The notes under the pieces are model-generated. The model had not been told where the DNA came from. It saw nothing but the letters and a program-made list of their open reading frames with translations, and ran no database searches. Below are positions 32,149 through 40,344 of a DNA stretch of 64,000 nt, one piece after another. The translations under genes were made by a program, and so were the position numbers. This DNA is from Candidatus Treponema caballi (GTDB lineage Bacteria; Spirochaetota; Spirochaetia; Treponematales; Treponemataceae), in the NCBI GenBank assembly GCA_018066285.1, contig JAGHRS010000008.1, positions 1-64,000 of the forward strand, written 5' to 3'. How positions within the stretch are numbered: position 1 is the first letter of the stretch; every line of letters begins with the position of its first letter.

Positions 32149-35100
32149 ATGAAAAAAAACGAAATCTATAATGGATGGCGTGTTCTTGATATTCAGGACA
32201 TGAGCGAATATAACTCGGATGGCATCTGGCTCCGTCATGAAAAAACAGGGATGGAAATTTTCCACCTTCTGAATGATGATGAAGAAAACATGTTTTCTTT
32301 TGGGTTCAGGACAATTCCCAACGATTCAACAGGTGTTGCACACATTATTGAGCATTCAGTTCTCGCTGGTTCCGAAAGGTATCCACTGAAAGACCCGTTC
32401 ATTGTGCTTAACAATCAGAGCATTAAGACCTATCTCAATGCCATGACCTTTCCTGATAAGACCGTGTACCCGGCTGCTTCATTTGTTGAGAAAGATTATT
32501 TCAATCTTATGGCAGTGTACGGGGACGCCGTTTTCTTTCCGCTCTTAAAAGAAGTCATCTTCAAACAGGAAGGTCATCGTGTAGAAATAGATGAGAAGGG
32601 TGAGCTTTCCATTCAGGGTGTTGTATACAATGAGATGAAGGGAAATTACTCAAGTTTTGAGGGATTTGCCGGAAATATGGCAGTTCTCGGTGTGCTTGAA
32701 GATACCGTCTATAATAAGGATTCCGGCGGCAATCCGGCAAATATTCCTGAATTGACCTATGAACAGTTCAAGGCCTTTCATAAGGCTTATTATAATCCTT
32801 CCAACTGCCGCCTGTTCCTTGCCGGTAATATCCCGACAGAAAAGCAGATTGATTTCATCAATGAACGTTTTGTAGAACCCTGGATTGAAAAGAATCCTGG
32901 TTTTACAACACCGGAAGTACTCAGAAAAACTGCAGAGGCACAGGGATTCCGCTTTGATACAGGTTCTGTTGATTCATTTGCTGAGCCGCGAAAAAAAGAC
33001 ATTATCGGACCAGAAGGCGGCAAAGATTCTGATAATAAGGCAACAAGTGTCGTCAGCTGGATTATTGGAAATACATCTGACTGTGAAACGTATATGAAGA
33101 CTGCTTTGCTTGATGAAATACTGCTTGGGCATGATGGCGCACCGCTCATGCGTGTGCTGCTTGAAAGCGGGCTTGGCGAAGATGTTGCGCCTTCATCAGG
33201 AGCAGATGCCGATCTTGCCTGGATTACTTTTTCAGCAGGACTTCGCGGCGTTCCACTCAACGATACAGATAAACTCGGGAAAGTAATTTTTGATGAGCTT
33301 GAGCGCCTTGCAAGAGAAGGCGTTCCCCAGAGTGTAACAGATGCTGCAATGATGTCTCTCGAATTTGTGCAGAAAGAAATAAGGCGAGGCTACGGACCGT
33401 TTACCATGACACTTATGGAACGCTGTTATCGCGGATGGATGAACGGCAAGACGCCATATGAAACCATGTACATCAGAAAAGTTTTCGAGCAGATGAAGCA
33501 CGATATTGCAGAAGATCCGGATTATATCAGGAAGCTTGTTTCTGACATGCTCGTTACAAATAAAAAGCGTTCGCTTCTTACAATAAGGCCTGATGCACAG
33601 TTTGAGGCTGAGCAGAAAAAAGCGTATGAGGCTCAGCTTGAAAAAGCACGTGAGACACTTGATATTGAGGAACTGAAGAAAACACAGGAAGAGATGCATG
33701 TTTTCCAGGAAACTCCTGAAAGCGAGGAAAACCTGAAAAAGATACCGCATCTGCGTATCGATGAGCTCGATGATGATATTCAGCTTATAGATACGGAAAT
33801 TAAGCATGTTGGAAGCGTTCCCCTTTATACGCATGTGCAGCCGGTAAACGGCATTACGTACATATCTGCTGCAATTCCTGTAGACTTGTTGCAGCCTGAA
33901 GATTACCAGTATCTGCCGCTTTTTTGCGAAGCACTTACAGATATGGGAATAGGCGACCAGAACTGGGTTGAGGTTTCAGAGCGTATAGCCGGAATTATGG
34001 GAGGTTACCACGCGTCTCTTCATACTGAATCTGTTACAAGAACAGCGTACGAGTCAGCTGGCCTGAAAGAAGACACGATGCACTCGGGAAAGGAAAGAAC
34101 CCGGCTTCTGTATATGAAGAATAACTGTTTGGGACGCGCATGGCTTAACCTTAGCGCAAAAATGCTTGATGAAAAGGCAGAAGAGGGTATTGCCCTTATG
34201 TTCGACAATCTCAGGAACGCTGATTTCAGCGACAGAAAGAGACTGCACGACCTGCTTCTTGAATACAAGAATGATTTCATTGCAAGTATTGCCCCATATG
34301 GAAATCAGTATGCTTCCTCCAGAAGTTCATGTACGGTGACACGGGCTAAAGCCATTGATGAAATATGGAACGGCTTGAGCCAACTGTACTTCATAAAAAA
34401 ACTTGATGACATTAATGAAGATGCATTGATTGCACGCTTTAACTCAATAAAGTCAGTACTTCTTGAAAGCGGCATTGCAGTCAATATCACTGCAGAGGAA
34501 GAGCCCTTACGTGCTGCATGTAAGGTTATAGGTCAGTATCTTGAGGAATGGAATGGTCCGGCAGAACCGCTTTATATTGATGATGAACCGTTTTATACGC
34601 TTGCCTGCCCAGAAAAAGATGCAGTCTGGTTCGATGCCCATACACAGGTGGGTTTTGCGGCATTGTCACTTCCTGCTCATACATTTGGAACTAAAGAATC
34701 TGTGTATGAAGAACTTCTTGGAAGGTACCTGTCAAATACCATCCTGTGGGAAAAGATAAGGACTGTCGGCGGTGCATACGGAGCAAGTTCCTATGCCAAC
34801 AGCACGGAAAATGTCTTCCAGATGTCCACATACCGTGACCCGGTTCCAGAAACTTCTCTGAAAGTTTTTGAGGAAGCGCTTAAAGAAATGACCGAGAGAA
34901 AACTGTCAGATGAAGAACTTGAAAAAGTCATTATTGGCTGCTACAGCTCATCAAAACAGCCACGTACGCCGTCTTCTAAAGGAACTACTGCATGGGTACG
35001 CCTGTTATACGGAATAACCGATGAGGATAGGGCACACAGAATGCATGAAATCCTTTCTGCCACAAGTGAGGATATCCAGAATGCGGCCAGAAAGTTACTG

Positions 35101-35184
35101 AAAGAGTTTGAAAAGAAAAGTTATGCAGTAATTTTTGATAAAGGCCTGAAATTCAGTGGCAAAAAAGTGGAATTGCCTTTATAA
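32149..35184 (+). CDS. M16C zinc peptidase (insulinase/PreP-like)
   Basis: A 1011-residue peptidase. The inverted zinc motif HxxEH is H65-I-I-E68-H69 in GVAHIIEHSVLAGSERYPLK, with the distal zinc glutamate in GVVYNEMKGNYSS near residue 163. The protein has the four-domain, two-half layout of the M16C subfamily (PreP, falcilysin); the substrate-binding Arg-Tyr pair fits RTPSSKGTTAWVRLLYG near residue 950. Such enzymes degrade unfolded peptides up to about 70 residues. There is no signal peptide, so it should be cytoplasmic. I choose ATG 32149 since GTGGAG lies six bases upstream; an in-frame GTG at 32137 is less likely. It follows fliG by 31 bases and is probably cotranscribed. Confidence 0.9.
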   Translation: MKKNEIYNGWRVLDIQDMSEYNSDGIWLRHEKTGMEIFHLLNDDEENMFSFGFRTIPNDSTGVAHIIEHSVLAGSERYPLKDPFIVLNNQSIKTYLNAMTFPDKTVYPAASFVEKDYFNLMAVYGDAVFFPLLKEVIFKQEGHRVEIDEKGELSIQGVVYNEMKGNYSSFEGFAGNMAVLGVLEDTVYNKDSGGNPANIPELTYEQFKAFHKAYYNPSNCRLFLAGNIPTEKQIDFINERFVEPWIEKNPGFTTPEVLRKTAEAQGFRFDTGSVDSFAEPRKKDIIGPEGGKDSDNKATSVVSWIIGNTSDCETYMKTALLDEILLGHDGAPLMRVLLESGLGEDVAPSSGADADLAWITFSAGLRGVPLNDTDKLGKVIFDELERLAREGVPQSVTDAAMMSLEFVQKEIRRGYGPFTMTLMERCYRGWMNGKTPYETMYIRKVFEQMKHDIAEDPDYIRKLVSDMLVTNKKRSLLTIRPDAQFEAEQKKAYEAQLEKARETLDIEELKKTQEEMHVFQETPESEENLKKIPHLRIDELDDDIQLIDTEIKHVGSVPLYTHVQPVNGITYISAAIPVDLLQPEDYQYLPLFCEALTDMGIGDQNWVEVSERIAGIMGGYHASLHTESVTRTAYESAGLKEDTMHSGKERTRLLYMKNNCLGRAWLNLSAKMLDEKAEEGIALMFDNLRNADFSDRKRLHDLLLEYKNDFIASIAPYGNQYASSRSSCTVTRAKAIDEIWNGLSQLYFIKKLDDINEDALIARFNSIKSVLLESGIAVNITAEEEPLRAACKVIGQYLEEWNGPAEPLYIDDEPFYTLACPEKDAVWFDAHTQVGFAALSLPAHTFGTKESVYEELLGRYLSNTILWEKIRTVGGAYGASSYANSTENVFQMSTYRDPVPETSLKVFEEALKEMTERKLSDEELEKVIIGCYSSSKQPRTPSSKGTTAWVRLLYGITDEDRAHRMHEILSATSEDIQNAARKLLKEFEKKSYAVIFDKGLKFSGKKVELPL

Positions 35185-35222
35185 TTACTTTGATATTCAC
35201 TATCTGAAAGCGGAGAAGTAGT

Positions 35223-35435
35223 ATGGATAAAAAACTCAAGAAATGCGCTGAAAATCTGAGACGTCTTGTTTCTGATGTTCAGGGAGCTCCATACCCTGGA
35301 GAAGTTGATCCCGAACTCTACATGATTTGGTATGAGCATATACAAAAGACAGCAATAGAATGTTTTGAGTTTCTGGATGAAAATATTCCAGATGATAAAT
35401 CTGAAATCGACAAGGCTCTTGATGGAGTAAAATAA
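35223..35435 (+). CDS. Small hypothetical protein
   Basis: I do not recognise this 70-residue acidic protein. It has a good GCGGAGAAG ribosome site eight bases before the ATG, a coding-like composition, two predicted helices (DKKLKKCAENLRRLVSDVQ and WYEHIQKTAIECFEFLDENI) and a proline turn between them. It follows the M16C peptidase gene by 38 bases and ends at a strong terminator, so it is the last gene of the fliG-peptidase unit. Confidence 0.6.
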   Translation: MDKKLKKCAENLRRLVSDVQGAPYPGEVDPELYMIWYEHIQKTAIECFEFLDENIPDDKSEIDKALDGVK

Positions 35436-35468
35436 AAAAAAGGTTCGCTTTTGCAGAACCTTTTTTTT
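35432..35468. terminator. Bidirectional terminator
   Basis: AAGGTTC (35440-35446) and GAACCTT (35456-35462) form the stem core, flanked by eight A on the left and eight T on the right, so each strand has a T-tract. It separates the convergent small-protein and metallophosphoesterase genes. Confidence 0.85.
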
Positions 35469-35481
35469 GCCCGGAAGAAGA

Positions 35482-36663
35482 TTAACGGGTCTTTATTGTT
35501 TCAGTGTGCAGGAGTTTTCCGCTTTCGTTGATGAACTCAAGCTCAATTCTGTCGGTATATACAGTTGCTTCAAGCCATCCGAAATCAGTATTGTTCTGCC
35601 AGAGGGAATAAGGAGAAGTGTAGATGAGGTCTTCATCAAGCTTTCCACCCATTGTTCCAACAATACTGTACGATGTATTTCCGTTTTCAAGATATTCAAA
35701 GAAGTGGTTGTGTCCGTTTACTACAAGATCAACATTGTATTTTTCAAGAATCGGACATATCCATTCTGTAACCGCCGGAATATCTCCCCAGTTGAATCCT
35801 GCGGCTTCATCATAATAGCCTGAACCATACAGGTAGCAGTGAGAAAGAACGATGACAGTATCTTCCTGAGGAATGCTCTCAAGCTGAGAAATAAGCCATT
35901 TCTCCTGCTTCTTGTTGAACTCATGTTCGTCCCACAGGACACGGATGACAAGAATATGAACATTTCCTCCATCCATGCGGTAATAATCAGGTTCCTTTTT
36001 CTGGCGGAACATTTTCTTGAAATGGGGAAGTGCGCAGACGAGCGTATCATGATTACCTGGAATTATGCGGAGAGGCACATCTGAAAGATGAGTCTGAAGA
36101 TCGGCAATTGCCCTGTCGTAATCATTGAGGATACCCATTTCTGCAATATCACCAAGAATGAAAACGGCATCGTTTCCAGATGAAGCAAGACCATCAAGAA
36201 CCTGATAACGTGCATCTGCGTTTTCGTGAGAAGCTCCCCAGTGCGGGTCACTGCCAAATCCAATCTTCATGGCTGGTGTCTTTGTATCATTTGCCTGAAC
36301 TTCATGAACGGGAAGAGGGTCAGAAGCTGTCAGCAGATCAAGACCGGATGCAGGAGTCCCAAGGAGATTCATGATGTTTATGACAATGAACATCATGATC
36401 CAGACAAAAGCTGCAATTCCTGAAAAGACATAGGAAATGATTTTAGTAGTTTTATTTTTCCAGATCAGCCATGGAATTAGTGCCAGAACCGGAACGAGGC
36501 AGATGGCAAAAAATCCCTTGAAAAGACTGTTGTAGAAAATGTGCCATGTCATGAGACCTTGAATACCACAATTTGTGTAAAACCAGATGGAGCAGAGAAC
36601 TGTTAAAAGAAATGCAATGAGTGCAATCTTGAAAACGCGTTCTTTCAGTACTGTAATTTTCAT
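35482..36663 (-). CDS. Membrane-anchored calcineurin-like metallophosphoesterase
   Basis: A 393-residue protein. The N-terminal 110 residues contain three membrane segments (IALIAFLLTVLCSIWFYTN; FKGFFAICLVPVLALIPWLI; FSGIAAFVWIMMFIVINIM). The phosphoesterase domain follows with every metal motif: GSDPHWG (D-x-H), ILGDIAEMG (GD), IPGNHD, VLSHCY and NGHNHF. The catalytic domain probably faces the periplasm. Proteins with this layout act on phospho- or pyrophospholipids or cyclic nucleotides; the substrate is not predictable here. Convergent with the preceding gene across a bidirectional terminator, and divergent from the tocopherol-cyclase-like gene. Confidence 0.88.
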   Translation of the reverse strand: MKITVLKERVFKIALIAFLLTVLCSIWFYTNCGIQGLMTWHIFYNSLFKGFFAICLVPVLALIPWLIWKNKTTKIISYVFSGIAAFVWIMMFIVINIMNLLGTPASGLDLLTASDPLPVHEVQANDTKTPAMKIGFGSDPHWGASHENADARYQVLDGLASSGNDAVFILGDIAEMGILNDYDRAIADLQTHLSDVPLRIIPGNHDTLVCALPHFKKMFRQKKEPDYYRMDGGNVHILVIRVLWDEHEFNKKQEKWLISQLESIPQEDTVIVLSHCYLYGSGYYDEAAGFNWGDIPAVTEWICPILEKYNVDLVVNGHNHFFEYLENGNTSYSIVGTMGGKLDEDLIYTSPYSLWQNNTDFGWLEATVYTDRIELEFINESGKLLHTETIKTR

Positions 36664-36755
36664 AAAATGTTAAAACCTCTATTAATTCTATCGGAAGAAA
36701 TGCCGAAAGTATATATAGGGATTTTTATTCCTGCATTTTTTTTCAGGGGAATATC

Positions 36756-37850
36756 ATGCAGCAGTTTGAGCAGAGAAATATGTACATGCTGAGGGGCTCT
36801 CTTAAACGAAAGGGCTATGACTGGTGGAGACATTTCTTTACAGGTGTAAACAAACAGACTGGTGAGCAGAAAGCTTTTTTTCTTGAGTATTTCGTCATAA
36901 ATCCTGCACGCTCTCCGCAAAACATTGTCATGGGCAATAATGGGGAAAACAAACCGTCATATGTTATGGTCAAGGCTGGAACTTGGGGACGGAATGCGTG
37001 TCAGATATGTAATTTCTATCCTTCAGAGGAATTGCATATATCAAAACGCCATCTTGAAATTTCTGTCGGCTCATGCTGCCTCTCAGAAACAATGCTTGCT
37101 GGAAAAGTTGAAACGACATCAGCAGATATCCTGAAACATCCTGAATGGAAGTCAGATGCAGGATGTATTGCCTGGAATCTGAAAGCGGACAAGAAAATTA
37201 CACAGAGCATCGGAAAATATACAAACTGGATAGCACGTAACCTCAAACATTCAGATATGTATTGGCATGCTCAGGGAATGAAGACTGAGTTTTCGGGTTT
37301 TGTCATTTTCAACGGAATTGAATATATAGTTACTCCTGAGCGCTCATACGGATGTTCAGATAAGTTTTGGGGTAAGAATCTCATAAATCCATGGATATGG
37401 CTTTCAAGCAATCATCTCGTAAGTCAGATGAACGGACAGAATCTTAAAAACTCAGCGATAAGTGTTGCTGAATGTAATCCTGCCAGAATCGGAAAAAAGA
37501 GACGCGTGATGGTTTGCTTTGTCCTTGAAGGGAAGAAGTACGAGTTCATAAGCAATGGCAGTAAAAAGAACAACACGATAAACTACAGTTTCTTTGAAAA
37601 TGCTGATAATCTTCATCTCTCAATGACAGCTTCAAACAGGGAAAGTCTCATAGATATTGATATATTCTGTCCAAAAACAGATGCTCTGTCGTTGATGCGT
37701 GAAAACCCGATGGGCATATCATGTTTCCAGAAACTCTGGAACTGTGGAAACGCAAATGGCAAACTGAAACTGTTCAAAAAGAATAAAAAAGCATTGGAAA
37801 TATTGGAAGATGCAAAAATCTACAATTGTGGATTTGAGATAAATGACTGA
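36756..37850 (+). CDS. Tocopherol cyclase-like protein (function unknown)
   Basis: A 364-residue protein that matches bacterial proteins annotated as tocopherol cyclase family. Landmarks recalled from that family are MLRGSLKRKGYDWWRHFFTG at the N-terminus, FLEYFVINP, SYVMVKAGTWGRNA, DMYWHAQGMKTEFSG and NPWIWLSSNHL. Plant tocopherol cyclase makes vitamin E; bacterial relatives from anaerobes very likely do something else, perhaps lipid or isoprenoid-related binding, and no activity is known to me. No signal peptide. An AGGGGA ribosome site is six bases before the ATG. It stands alone, closed by its own terminator. Confidence 0.7.
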   Translation: MQQFEQRNMYMLRGSLKRKGYDWWRHFFTGVNKQTGEQKAFFLEYFVINPARSPQNIVMGNNGENKPSYVMVKAGTWGRNACQICNFYPSEELHISKRHLEISVGSCCLSETMLAGKVETTSADILKHPEWKSDAGCIAWNLKADKKITQSIGKYTNWIARNLKHSDMYWHAQGMKTEFSGFVIFNGIEYIVTPERSYGCSDKFWGKNLINPWIWLSSNHLVSQMNGQNLKNSAISVAECNPARIGKKRRVMVCFVLEGKKYEFISNGSKKNNTINYSFFENADNLHLSMTASNRESLIDIDIFCPKTDALSLMRENPMGISCFQKLWNCGNANGKLKLFKKNKKALEILEDAKIYNCGFEIND

Positions 37851-37861
37851 TAGCTGAATTC

Positions 37862-37890
37862 AAAGTGCACTCAATGGGGTGCACTTTTTT
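37862..37890 (+). terminator. Terminator after the tocopherol cyclase-like gene
   Basis: AAAGTGCAC (37862-37870) and GTGCACTTT (37879-37887) form a perfect 9-base stem followed by a T-run to 37891. Confidence 0.82.
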
Positions 37891-38960
37891 TATAGATTAT
37901 AGCTCTTGTAAAACTGAGTAAGTGAATGAATGAGGGCTTTCTTCTGTTCAGCATCAAGCTGCGTGAGCGTTTTAATACCTGAAACAGCCTGCGTCAGTTT
38001 GAAGTTATTGAAATCATAAAGAGACGAGACACCCATATTCTTGAATACGTCAAAAATGGCATCAATAAGGTTTTTCCGCTCTTCTAAGCTGATATGCGCA
38101 AGCCAGTCCCTGAACGAACGGTCAAGGCGTTCTGTTTTGGGAGAGTCAGAATCAACACGGACAAGCTGCGTTCCCAATATTTTCCAGGTAAATGGATCAT
38201 GAGACAAGAGTCCTGCATCGCTGCTTGAAATGAGTATGGTTTCTTCCTCATGATTGAACAGCCGTCCTATAATTGAAGCGGAAGGAAGAAACGTCTTCAT
38301 TTTGGGAACGAGAGGCACCGACCATTCTTTTGGGAACAGTTCCTCATTAAAGCCTGGCCCATCGTTGCTCCAGATAATGCTTATATGCTTCTGTGTGCGT
38401 TTTGAGCAGTGGATTGCCGCATACTGTGCAACGTTGCCGCCTTTTGAGTGGCCGCCTATCATCAGTTGACGTGAGCGGTTCCACCAGGGAAGCTTCCTTG
38501 TCAGCTGCTCAAGATAATGGACACCCTTTGCCTGGCTGGGAATGGGAGCTTTGTAAACCATGTTGAAGTCTTCAATCAACCCGGTTACTGAAGAGTCGGT
38601 TCCTCGGTAAACAACGTAGGCACATCCCCTGTCATAAAGATAGGTAACTGCACAAAACTGACAGTCTTCTTCCTCATTGAATACATCAACATAGCCGGTG
38701 AGACGTACATCCTTGAAACGACGTGTCCCCGCGCATTTTTCGAGAAGAGCGTAAAGACGCGGGTCTGGAATTTTATGAAGCGTGAAATCAGCTTTTGCTA
38801 CTTTCTGTATTGTCAGAGATTGTGTGAAAACTTCGGGAACTACATCTGTGTAATTGATGTAGGTAAGCAGGTTGAAGATAATGTTATCTGCTTCGTTAAA
38901 AGGGGACTCTTTGAAAGAGATGTCACCGCGCCAGTCTAAATAATCAAAAATATCGCTCAT
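37890..38960 (-). CDS. DUF2974 (Mbeg1-like) alpha/beta hydrolase
   Basis: A 356-residue protein of the DUF2974 family. It starts with the family signature MSDIFDYLDWRGDISFKESP, then FNEADNII, and has an alpha/beta-hydrolase core. The nucleophile elbow is IGGHSKGGNVAQYAA (Ser in GHSKG), preceded by YVVYRGTDSSVTGLIEDFNM, a lipase-like oxyanion region. Activity is presumed lipase or esterase. No signal peptide, so it should be cytoplasmic. Its ATG shares its A with the stop of the upstream gene (TGATG), so it is coupled to that gene. Confidence 0.85.
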   Translation of the reverse strand: MSDIFDYLDWRGDISFKESPFNEADNIIFNLLTYINYTDVVPEVFTQSLTIQKVAKADFTLHKIPDPRLYALLEKCAGTRRFKDVRLTGYVDVFNEEEDCQFCAVTYLYDRGCAYVVYRGTDSSVTGLIEDFNMVYKAPIPSQAKGVHYLEQLTRKLPWWNRSRQLMIGGHSKGGNVAQYAAIHCSKRTQKHISIIWSNDGPGFNEELFPKEWSVPLVPKMKTFLPSASIIGRLFNHEEETILISSSDAGLLSHDPFTWKILGTQLVRVDSDSPKTERLDRSFRDWLAHISLEERKNLIDAIFDVFKNMGVSSLYDFNNFKLTQAVSGIKTLTQLDAEQKKALIHSLTQFYKSYNL

Positions 38961-39577
38961 CAGTAGGTACTCTCATCCATCTGGATAAAAGTATCGCATA
39001 CTGATTGAACTCTTGCAAGTTCTCTTTCTATTGTTTTTCCGTAATCAAGTGAACCGTTGAAAATCCTTTCGCGCTCATCTTCCCAGAACTGCTGATCTGT
39101 TATGAAGAGAAAGTTGAATTTCTTCTGATTAGCCTTCTCAGCCCAGTTTTTTGCTTCCTGCCAGTAATAAAGGCCGGTTTCATAGCATGCATACGCGGTT
39201 TCAAGGTCACGCAGATATTCTTCTTTCCAAGGTTCATCGTAGAAATAAGCAACCTGCTTATCCCAGGTACGGCCTAGGCGGAGGTGCTGTTCTGCGAGCT
39301 TCAGGTTGACGTGCATCATGAAAAGGTAACGATATTTTTCCCACTCATCCTCGTTTTCAATATGCGCCAGCGCGTACTGCGGATTGCAGAAATCAGCCGC
39401 TACAGCGCGTTCAAGCCAGTAGATGTTTTCCATGACGTCTTCTGGATACTGCTGGTAGTGTGTGTGAAAAAGACGGTAATACTGTTCCTTGTACGAAATT
39501 GCGTATGAAAAAAGCTGTGTTGAGGTAAGACACAAAAACAGCAGGATTGCTGCAACGCGTCTGAGAAGCTTGTGCAT
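38960..39577 (-). CDS. Hypothetical exported protein
   Basis: A 205-residue protein I do not recognise. The first 24 residues form a signal peptide (LLRRVAAILLFLCLTSTQLF then SYA). The mature part is rich in Tyr, Trp and Glu, with helical segments such as YRYLFMMHVNLKLAEQHLRL and LETAYACYETGLYYWQEAKN that look TPR-like. I choose ATG 39577 because the frame upstream (to 39715) overlaps tmk and has no exported N-terminus. It lies between tmk and the DUF2974 gene on the same strand; a similar arrangement would make these three one operon. Confidence 0.6.
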   Translation of the reverse strand: MHKLLRRVAAILLFLCLTSTQLFSYAISYKEQYYRLFHTHYQQYPEDVMENIYWLERAVAADFCNPQYALAHIENEDEWEKYRYLFMMHVNLKLAEQHLRLGRTWDKQVAYFYDEPWKEEYLRDLETAYACYETGLYYWQEAKNWAEKANQKKFNFLFITDQQFWEDERERIFNGSLDYGKTIERELARVQSVCDTFIQMDESTY

Positions 39578-39644
39578 GTAGGTGTCTGAATGCTTTTTCA
39601 CGTTTTCAGTATCGGCATTCAGAAAAGAAAAATAAGAAAAACTG

Positions 39645-40265
39645 TCAGAGTCCGTATGTTTCCTGAAGAGTTTTCCAGATGACGCTGAAAACCTCATCCG
39701 GCGATTTGGACGCATCTATCTCAACAACGGTCATGCCGCTGTCTGCTTTTTCGCGGAAGGACGCGACCACTTTCTCATACTCAGCTTCTGTTTTCTTAAG
39801 GAAATCAACTTTCTCGTAGATTTCTGTGACTCCGCGTCCTGTAATGCGGGCAAGCGAGACTTCCGGCGTAATCTTGAAGAAAAAGAGGATGCGCGGCAGG
39901 GGGAACGTGCTGTTCAAAAGCCGCGGCAGATCTTCGCCGCACGTTGCAGCCTGGTACGCAAGGCTTGAGAAAAGATACCTGTCTGAAAAACAGAGGATTC
40001 CCTCGCTGTCTTTCTGGACGATGCCGTCTTTACCGTACAGATGCTCGTTTCTGTCTGCGGCAAAAAGGAACGCTGCCGTCCCCGGATGAACGGGTACTTC
40101 TCCTGAGAGAATACGGCGCAGAAATTTGCCTGTTTCGCTTGTTTCAACTGGCTCTGCAGTGTAAAATGCCCGGGTGGTTCCGAGTTTTTCCTTAAGCTTT
40201 TTGAGCTGGGTGGAAGTTCCTGCTCCATCTATGCCTTCAAGTACGATAAAGTTCTGTAAAATCAC
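39645..40265 (-). CDS. tmk: Thymidylate kinase
   Basis: A 206-residue dTMP kinase, which makes dTDP for DNA synthesis. The N-terminus has the P-loop, the DRYLFSSLAYQ motif (DRY, substrate binding) lies near residue 95, and the lid region follows near 145. The P-loop reads EGIDGAGTSTQ: the usual lysine (GKST/GKTT) is replaced by threonine. I recall similar replacements in spirochaete Tmk, so it is probably a lineage trait, not a defect. The start is GTG 40265, seven bases after a GAGG ribosome site. A promoter TTGATG-18-TATACT lies upstream, back to back with tamB. Confidence 0.9.
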   Translation of the reverse strand: MILQNFIVLEGIDGAGTSTQLKKLKEKLGTTRAFYTAEPVETSETGKFLRRILSGEVPVHPGTAAFLFAADRNEHLYGKDGIVQKDSEGILCFSDRYLFSSLAYQAATCGEDLPRLLNSTFPLPRILFFFKITPEVSLARITGRGVTEIYEKVDFLKKTEAEYEKVVASFREKADSGMTVVEIDASKSPDEVFSVIWKTLQETYGL

Positions 40266-40344
40266 GGTAAAACCTCACTTTTAGTATAACAAAACTTTGT
40301 GGATTTCATCAATTAATGCCGAAAATTAATAAGTAAGAGTATAC

